A DNA stretch of 21,615 bases from Chara braunii (lineage: Eukaryota > Streptophyta > Charophyceae > Charales > Characeae): positions 1,799,268-1,820,882 of the forward strand of contig BFEA01000328.1 in NCBI GenBank assembly GCA_003427395.1. The letters run 5' to 3'. The notes below the pieces were generated by a model, which was not told where the DNA came from, did not search any database, and saw nothing but the letters and a program-made list of their open reading frames with translations. Positions within the stretch are counted from its first letter, which is position 1; each line of letters begins with the position of its first letter. Made by a program: the position numbers and the translations under genes. Shown one piece after another: positions 16,619 to 21,615 of the stretch.

Positions 16619-17101
16619 ATGATGGTTCGCCAACTCCCAGGTCAACCCCCTTTCCCTGATGGATGGTGTCCTTTTCCGCCCACCCTCTTCCATCAACTCT
16701 ACGCCACGCATCTCCTAATCACCATCGTCCCGCACTCTACCACTCGCTCCCTCGTCGATTCCTTCTTTCTCCACGTCCTTCTCTTTAGCACGAACTGGCG
16801 GGAATACAATAACATAGAAGTTTATTATGTTGTCTCGGGTACGATCCCCGCCTGCGAGAACTACGAGAATTTTCGCGCTGCCCTCCGTCGTACCATCTCC
16901 ACCTTCTATCCCGACTACCTCGCCTCGCTTCCCCATCAACACGAGTATGCTCTTTTCCCTCGCATTCACCATTCCATCCACTACACTTCCCTTCCCGCCC
17001 TCGGAACCCATGATATCCATCGCTTCATGCCCCCTCTTCCCCAAGATCCTCCACCACTTCCTCCGTCCGTAATTAGATTGCCCTTCCCTGGGAATCTGTA
17101 G
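16619..17101 (+). CDS. Accessory ORF C, about 160 aa, unknown
   Basis: The first ATG of this frame, at 16619, lies five bases past the end of ORF B. An ATGA overlap also exists at 16611-16614, but its frame closes after three codons, so a one-base slip probably separated it from ORF C. The protein reads MMVRQLPGQPPFPDGW, then a helical hydrophobic stretch (SLVDSFFLHVLLFSTNW) and NNIEVYYVVSGTIPACENY, and ends in a Pro-rich tail at TAG 17099. It is intact over its length. No known domain. The long upstream extension of the same frame is only the antisense-like shadow of the acidic run in ORF B. Confidence 0.55.
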   Translation: MMVRQLPGQPPFPDGWCPFPPTLFHQLYATHLLITIVPHSTTRSLVDSFFLHVLLFSTNWREYNNIEVYYVVSGTIPACENYENFRAALRRTISTFYPDYLASLPHQHEYALFPRIHHSIHYTSLPALGTHDIHRFMPPLPQDPPPLPPSVIRLPFPGNL

Positions 17102-17266
17102 GATAGAACCCACGAATGTCACGTTGGATGACTTCCGCGCTTTTATCTTACGGTAAGTGGCACGTAGAGAGCTCAACGTCGTCGATCGATTAGAGAGGTC
17201 GACACGTGTCGAAGAATCAAGCAAGCAGGAGCTTGCTCAAGATTGGAACCCCCTGGGCGTCACATA
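17102..17266 (+). other. Region between ORF C and the 3' LTR: two hairpins, no clear purine tract
   Basis: Contains the perfect palindrome TCGACACGTGTCGA (17199-17212) and the hairpin AGCAAGC-AGGA-GCTTGCT (17220-17237). The bases just before the 3' LTR read CCCCCTGGGCGTCACA, not the purine run expected of a polypurine tract. GGGCGTCACAT here (17255-17265) repeats the last bases of the 3' LTR (19740-19750). Confidence 0.6.
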
Positions 17267-18008
17267 TATGACGAACTACTTTCTGTCATTGCGCGATTTT
17301 CCTCGCCGGGTTGCTAGAGGGAGAAACGACAGGACGAAGGGGTGAGTTGTGGAAAGCGGGGATCGGTTGGGCAAGTTGCATGGATACCCTCACTTCTTTT
17401 TTGTTTTTGTTGGAATTCGTTTGCCCCGTGCCGGGAAAGCCCCGCGCCGACGATTGGATGGTGGCACCATGACGGGCGCAAGAAATGATTGTACCATAGT
17501 TTCTTTCTTGTTCTGCTGTAAGCACTAGGAATTTTTGCGCGATTGGGCACGGGAATTTTCGTTTTCGAATTTTTAACTGATGTCGAGCCCCCACGGGCTC
17601 TCGGAATTGTTTTTCTTCTCGGACTTTCCTTTTGCAATTAGGACTTAGACTAGGAATTTAGGTGCTCTGAATTTTGTCGCGCAACGTTCGCACGCATCTT
17701 GTGGCGCGAGGAACTGGGTTCTGACTGAATCACGTTTTTAATCTTGTGCAACTGTCGTTTTTGGCGGGCGTGATTGCAACTATAATCCTTCTTCTTTCTT
17801 GATTCTCCTATGTTGCCCGCCTTCTTCCTTCTTCCCCATCTTGCATGCTCTGTTCTAACTGGTCGAGGCGCCTGCATGACCGGATCGATGCGTGGAGAGC
17901 GGCTACGACCCCCACGCCGCGGTCTGGCCATGCAGACGTAGGCACTTCCTCTCTTCTTTCCCTATCCATCTGATCTTAATCTCGTACCTTTCGCGCAGGC
18001 ATGCATGC

Positions 18009-18014
18009 TATAAA
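18009..18014 (+). promoter_or_regulatory. TATA box in 3' LTR
   Basis: TATAAA in the same context as 7395-7400. In this position it could drive read-out transcription into the downstream flank, antisense to the LINE remnant. Confidence 0.6.
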
Positions 18015-18861
18015 TTCCGCAAGCGCGATTAGTTTGCTCTCTAAGAATTTTGAGGTTAGCGCGATCAGTGAGGGTTGGCTAACAAGCAACTTGGAAGGTG
18101 AGTGAGTGTGAGAGTTGGGCGATCCGACGAGCTGGTGCCAAGTATGCAGGGTTGACGTATAAGCCGCGACGAAATGTGGCGCACGGACGAACCTGACGGG
18201 CGTATGCGAGCTAAGCGGGGTGACAACTCTGTGTGGATACGTGGCGACGGACTGCCGGTATCGTGGGTATTGATGCGCAGCGACGGACCGCCCGCAGCAG
18301 GAGAGAGAGAAGGAGAGAGAGAGCAGTGGTGTGGGTGTGGAATAAGGCTTCCTTTTGTTGTTCTTTTCATTTTGTTTTTTGTGCATCTGTATAATTTTAA
18401 ATTATGAGATTGCGGATCTCTTTATCGCGGCCCTTTTCTTGTGAACTTCTCGCGTATATTGTCTCGGATTTTCCTTGTTGTTTGCTTGGTATGTATGCAT
18501 GGAATTAATGTAGGTTTTTTTTTGTTAGCGATTTTTTCGATCTGTTTTTACGATGCGTGTTGTCTCTGACCAGTGTTCGCCTGCATGAGATGTGCAATCA
18601 GGTCTGATGAGGAATGCTCACTTTGGATGTTTGAAGTCTAATTGTTCTTTTGCGTCACCTATGTGGCATGTAGTGATTGGTAGGATAATTGCATTTACGG
18701 TTGAATGTGACCGGCACACGGAACCAATCGGTTGTTCCTTACGTACACGCGTGCGTACGATCACGATCTCGAGAAAACCGAGTCACCACGTACGCACTCG
18801 CCTGCGTAAGTCGGCTTTAATCTCGTGTAAGGATGTGGGGGATGCGACTTACTAAACAGAC

Positions 18862-19068
18862 ATGGCTACCAGATCTCCTTCCCGTGCGTCTGATTACGAA
18901 ACTCTGAGGGATCCGGAATATTGGGAAAGCGAACAACTTAGACGGTGGGGAAATTTAAGAAATTCGAAATTCCCTTGCCTCACTGAAAACGATCGATTAT
19001 GCGCAAGAGACTTTCACGGTGCCATAACTAGCGACCCCAAGGTGTCCCGACTACCCGAAAACTTATAA
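18862..19068 (+). CDS. Short open frame in U5 of the 3' LTR, 68 aa
   Basis: ATG 18862 opens MATRSPSRASDYETLRDPEY, rich in charged residues, and ends at TAA 19066-19068. It follows TTACTAAACAG, which looks like a branch site and acceptor. The 5' LTR copy keeps the frame for about 60 codons, with an in-frame 9-bp difference, but has ATA for ATG. It may be a leader peptide or the N-terminus of a protein once continued into gag by splicing. No domain recognised. Confidence 0.4.
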   Translation: MATRSPSRASDYETLRDPEYWESEQLRRWGNLRNSKFPCLTENDRLCARDFHGAITSDPKVSRLPENL

Positions 19069-19749
19069 CACGCAATATTTTATATCCCCAGGCTTCGTCA
19101 TTATTACTACCAACTTCCCTCCCTTCATATCCTTCTCCCGTATCACCAACTCACATTAGTACCGTGCAATTTCATAGCTCGCTACTGGCCCAGCCCGCCG
19201 TGCGAGGGTTGTCAGTATCACCGGGCGGGCCGAGCTTCGGGAAATACCCGACAGGCCCGAACTGAAGCTGAACGGCAATTGCACTGGCACAACTTCTGCG
19301 TACGGCCTGCCTCGGCGGAACCCGAGGCCTGTTACGGGCAACACCGACAACTGGTCGAATCGCGCGACCAATCTCGAATACGAAACCAACTGCAATGGTG
19401 ATTCCTTTTCCCTGTTGGCCTGAAATGTTAAACCTGTTAGCATGGGCAATGTTGTTGGGATTTTGTTCGGGAAAGCAAGTATGTTTAAATCTATCGGTAC
19501 AACGATAACCGGAGAAGTGTCCCCTACGCATGCCATCTGCCTTATGCTGCACGACATCAGCAACCTACCCTCTAAGTATATCCCCTTTTGCATCTGTACC
19601 GCTGGAACTTGCCACAGGAGATCTTAGTTCCGCCCTGGGACTCCACCCCCACTTTCCTAAAATCCTTGGCACACCCATTTTTCACACTTCCGAACCCCCA
19701 TCCCACTCCGATCAGGAAGTCGCACTGGGCGTGAGGTTAGGGCGTCACA

Positions 19750-19754
19750 TGACT
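19750..19754. other. Target-site duplication, right
   Basis: TGACT directly after CGTCACA, the LTR end. Pairs with 6647-6651. Confidence 0.7.
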
Positions 19755-20806
19755 ACGTGATCTTTCTGTTCCCGAAGATCCTGCTTAAAGGATTTTCAGG
19801 CTTCATGTGTGTGGGATGTAATGGTGTCTTATATCGCCTGTTGAGCTTGCTGCAACCCGAATCTATGGTCTTTTCTTTCAAGCGAGCACCTGGCTCTCCA
19901 AGCCATCATAAGGACGTGCAGTCTCATGTAGGAGAAGATTGGCTGCAAAAGGTGACCATTGGGCCAATAGGTGTTGATTCTTGGCGAGCAGCAGGAGGCC
20001 TAGATCCCACGGGATATGTGTGTTTGTGAGTGTGCGGAATGCTGCATCCCACCACTGCCAGAGTTGCTTAACCATCGGGCATGCTAGCAAGCAGTGTTCA
20101 ATTGTTGCTCTAGCGAGCGGCGTTGCTCTTCCACAATATGTGCAAATGGGAGACAACAGACCTTTTTGTTCCAAGTCCGTTCTTGACACGAGCCAATCTG
20201 GGGTCGGGAGGCAACAGTGCAGAATCTGCCACTGCAAGAACCTGATATTGGTGGGCATAATCTTAGCGTAGGTAGGCCATGGTATATACTCCAGTAACTT
20301 GAGATCCATTAGTGAATCTCGTTCCCATCTTTGATCAATTGGCAGTTCTGGTCTTGAGGCTCTATAGACCCCTTTCACCGTGTACTCCCATGCATGCATA
20401 GGCCATTCCCATTCAGGCAGGTCAAACGGCAGCTTGGCAATCGAGATTGTGGGCTTGTACACAAAGAAACCGTTGTTACATCACCTACCAGTCTAGTGAG
20501 CATTAGCCCTCCCCACATTTCAATTGCATCCAGGTCTTCATTCCTTGTCAGTTGGGGGAATCTGGCCCCCGGCCCCAGTAGTTCGTGGGCATGTAATGTA
20601 CATCGAGCTTCATCATTCCAACTAACTTTGAAAACGATGCGCGGATGGGGAAAGTCTGCATATCTTATGACCCAGTCGTTCGGTAGCACCACATGACTCT
20701 TTATGAGGACCCGTCTCCAAGCCAAGGGGAGGTGACGCATGCTCAGGGGAGCAATGCGCAGTGGACCAAGGATCTGCAATATGATGAAAAGGACTGAAGT
20801 GAACAA
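19750..20806 (-). pseudogene. LINE-like ORF2 C-terminal region with zf-RVT domain, proximal half
   Basis: Minus strand. The segment from 20806 (LPLAWRRVLIKSHVVLPNDWV...) is one frame. A slip near 20460-20470 joins YKPTISIAKLPFDLPEW, which runs to about 19905. It contains the zinc-binding domain that follows RT in many plant LINEs (zf-RVT): IMPTNIRFLQWQILHCCLPT, ICTYCG (20130-20144 region) and HCLLACP (about 20079-20096), then LWQWWDAAF. A second slip near 19910 leads to AWRARCSLERKDHRFGLQQAQQ, with stops TAA (19829-19831) and TGA (19796-19798), to ...DLREQKDHVV at the LTR. It continues at 6651. The RT domain itself is not in this window. A host gene carrying the same domain is less likely given the decay. 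Confidence 0.75.
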
Positions 20807-21245
20807 AGCAATGTCATCATAGCATCAACAAACAATGTACACCTCGATACATACAAATGGCACAATGTGGCGCAGCGGAAGACTCAAAGATAAGATCTGA
20901 TCTGACCTGGACTGACCCGACATCCATCGGACATCACACATGTGAGATAAGAGGAGGGACCGCAAACACGGAAGAAAGGTCCCTCCTTCATACGCAACAT
21001 GGGGGAGATACCACGGATGAGAGATGGGGGAGGGATGAGACGAAGGAGATGGGAGGCGAGAGAGTAGACCCAGATCGCAATGGCAAAGTCCAAAATAGTC
21101 TCTTGCCGAATGTCCCAACAATGTCCGTCCCAGAAATGTCGAATCAGATCGTGGGCAATATGCCCTTTACAACCTCTACCTGAATCCCTACTGATAACCT
21201 CTTACACTCTCATAGAAGAAGAAGAAGGAAGAGGGAGGAGGGAGA

Positions 21246-21249
<4 letters not shown>
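20807..21249. other. Unassigned stretch
   Basis: No gene or repeat recognised. The sequence before 20806 on the minus strand no longer reads as LINE, so the remnant is truncated there. Open frames on both strands are short and lack motifs. Confidence 0.35.
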
Positions 21250-21280
<31 letters not shown>

Positions 21281-21281
21281 N
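21250..21281. repeat. GA dinucleotide microsatellite ending in N
   Basis: About 15 GA units followed by GG and a single N at 21281. As at 3572, the N sits at the edge of a dinucleotide tract. Confidence 0.9.
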
Positions 21282-21615
21282 GGATGAAGTCCTCCTTGCT
21301 ATCTCACCTGCAGGTAGCTGCCACTTGAACTGACCTCGTCCGTTGCTGTGTGCAGGTACCGCGTGGAGCCCAGCTATGGCGCCAGGTAAGCTCACCGACT
21401 GCAGGTATGGCCTCCGCCACTCTCTACCTCGCCTAACTCTACTCCCTACTCCTCTACTTAGCGCAGCATAGCGCAACCTCCAACCAGCAGCGTGTCGCTC
21501 AGAATGAGCTACTCGAACTCTTTTTGCCCAGGAGCTGGCCCAGCTATAAGTAGTGCTGGGCCGTGGTGCTGTACCCTCGACCTGCGATCTGGGCCGTGAG
21601 ATCGTAGGTCCGATC
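21282..21615. other. Unassigned right end with splice-like motifs and a hairpin
   Basis: TGCAGGTA occurs three times (21309, 21351, 21400) and CCAGGTAAG once (21382-21390). GGCCCAGC (21537-21544) pairs perfectly with GCTGGGCC (21555-21562) around a ten-base loop, TATAAGTAGT. No gene is established; see the micro-exon finding. Confidence 0.35.

Larger units (their letters stand above)
6651..19749 (+). mobile_element. 13.1-kb Ty3/gypsy-type LTR retrotransposon, defective
   Basis: Order: 5' LTR, primer-binding site, gag (capsid, CCHC knuckle), protease, reverse transcriptase, RNase H, PHD-like finger, integrase, three accessory open frames, 3' LTR. RT before integrase makes it Ty3/gypsy. The outer ends read TCTGACG and CGTCACA, close to a perfect inverted pair TGTGACG/CGTCACA, and the start of the 3' LTR reads TATGACG. 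It is flanked by TGACT. At 13.1 kb with 2.5-kb LTRs it is large for the group. It is inactive: ten stops and several frameshifts in gag-pol, an Asn in place of the protease catalytic Asp, a deletion in RNase H, and a missing 5' LTR terminus. LTR divergence of about 10% in the first 235 bp indicates an old insertion. Confidence 0.92.
17267..19749 (+). repeat. 3' LTR
   Basis: Starts TATGACG and ends CGTCACA, close to an inverted pair. Aligns with the 5' LTR throughout: same hairpin, TATA box (18009-18014), splice donor motif (18095-18104), GA tract (shorter) and short open frame. It retains the terminal GTTAGGGCGTCACA that the 5' copy lacks, so it defines the true end of the element. TGACT follows at once. 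Confidence 0.92.

Noticed and set aside
15069-17101. Envelope gene (errantivirus-like env)
   Set aside because: No signal peptide, no long transmembrane anchor, no furin-type site seen in any of the accessory frames.
17255-19750. 3' LTR as an independent solo LTR with an 11-bp target duplication
   Set aside because: GGGCGTCACAT flanks it on both sides, but the right copy is the LTR's own end (CGTCACA pairs with the LTR start), and TGACT plus frame closure of the LINE show that the outer pair of LTRs belongs to one insertion.
19878-20462. Intact host gene with zf-RVT domain
   Set aside because: The frame is broken on both sides by slips and stops, and continues across the LTR element in the pattern of a truncated LINE.

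Overview
The window is eukaryotic nuclear DNA, almost entirely made of mobile and repetitive sequence. Long CT/GA/TA microsatellites, poly-A and poly-T tails, small inverted-repeat elements, a decayed LINE-type open frame and a 13 kb Ty3/gypsy-type LTR retrotransposon all point to a large, repeat-rich genome. A plant-lineage host (streptophyte alga or bryophyte) fits the initiator-Met-like primer site and the overall style; the general look recalls the charophyte Chara, but that is an impression from memory and nothing here proves it. I see no intact host gene.

Layout. 1-5412: patchwork of diverged direct repeats, two tandem arrays (92 bp x 2; about 152 bp x 3), poly-A-tailed SINE/LINE-tail-like copies in both orientations, a CpG-rich palindromic patch, CT microsatellites, a 201-bp TTAA-flanked MITE and a 300-bp foldback element. 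5413-6329: nothing recognised. 6330-6651 and 19750-20806, both on the minus strand, are two halves of one LINE-like coding region with a zf-RVT zinc-binding domain. The LTR element (about 6651-19749) sits between them, flanked by the target duplication TGACT. Excising the element and one TGACT copy closes the LINE frame exactly.

The LTR element. Two LTRs of about 2.5 kb (6651-9164 and 17267-19749), about 10% diverged in the part I compared and mostly by transitions, carry a TATA box, a strong splice-donor motif and a short open frame. After an initiator-Met-type primer-binding site comes a degenerate gag-protease-RT-RNase H-integrase frame. It holds ten in-frame stops (seven TGA, three TAG, no TAA) but few frameshifts, a pattern expected from C-to-T decay of methylated DNA. 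Protease has lost its catalytic Asp (Asn), RNase H has an internal deletion, while the RT YMDD box and integrase D-D-E residues survive. Copies of this sort are dead.

The most unusual parts are: (1) a PHD-finger-like C4HC3 module inside pol between RNase H and integrase; (2) three accessory open frames between integrase and the 3' LTR, with three ATGA stop/start overlaps along the chain (pol tail to ORF A, A to B, end of B), which looks like a termination-reinitiation cascade; and (3) weak signs that the three accessory proteins share one fold and arose by duplication. Together these suggest a poorly described lineage of large Ty3-type elements. 20807-21615 holds a GA microsatellite, one N, and a possible micro-exon that I cannot confirm.
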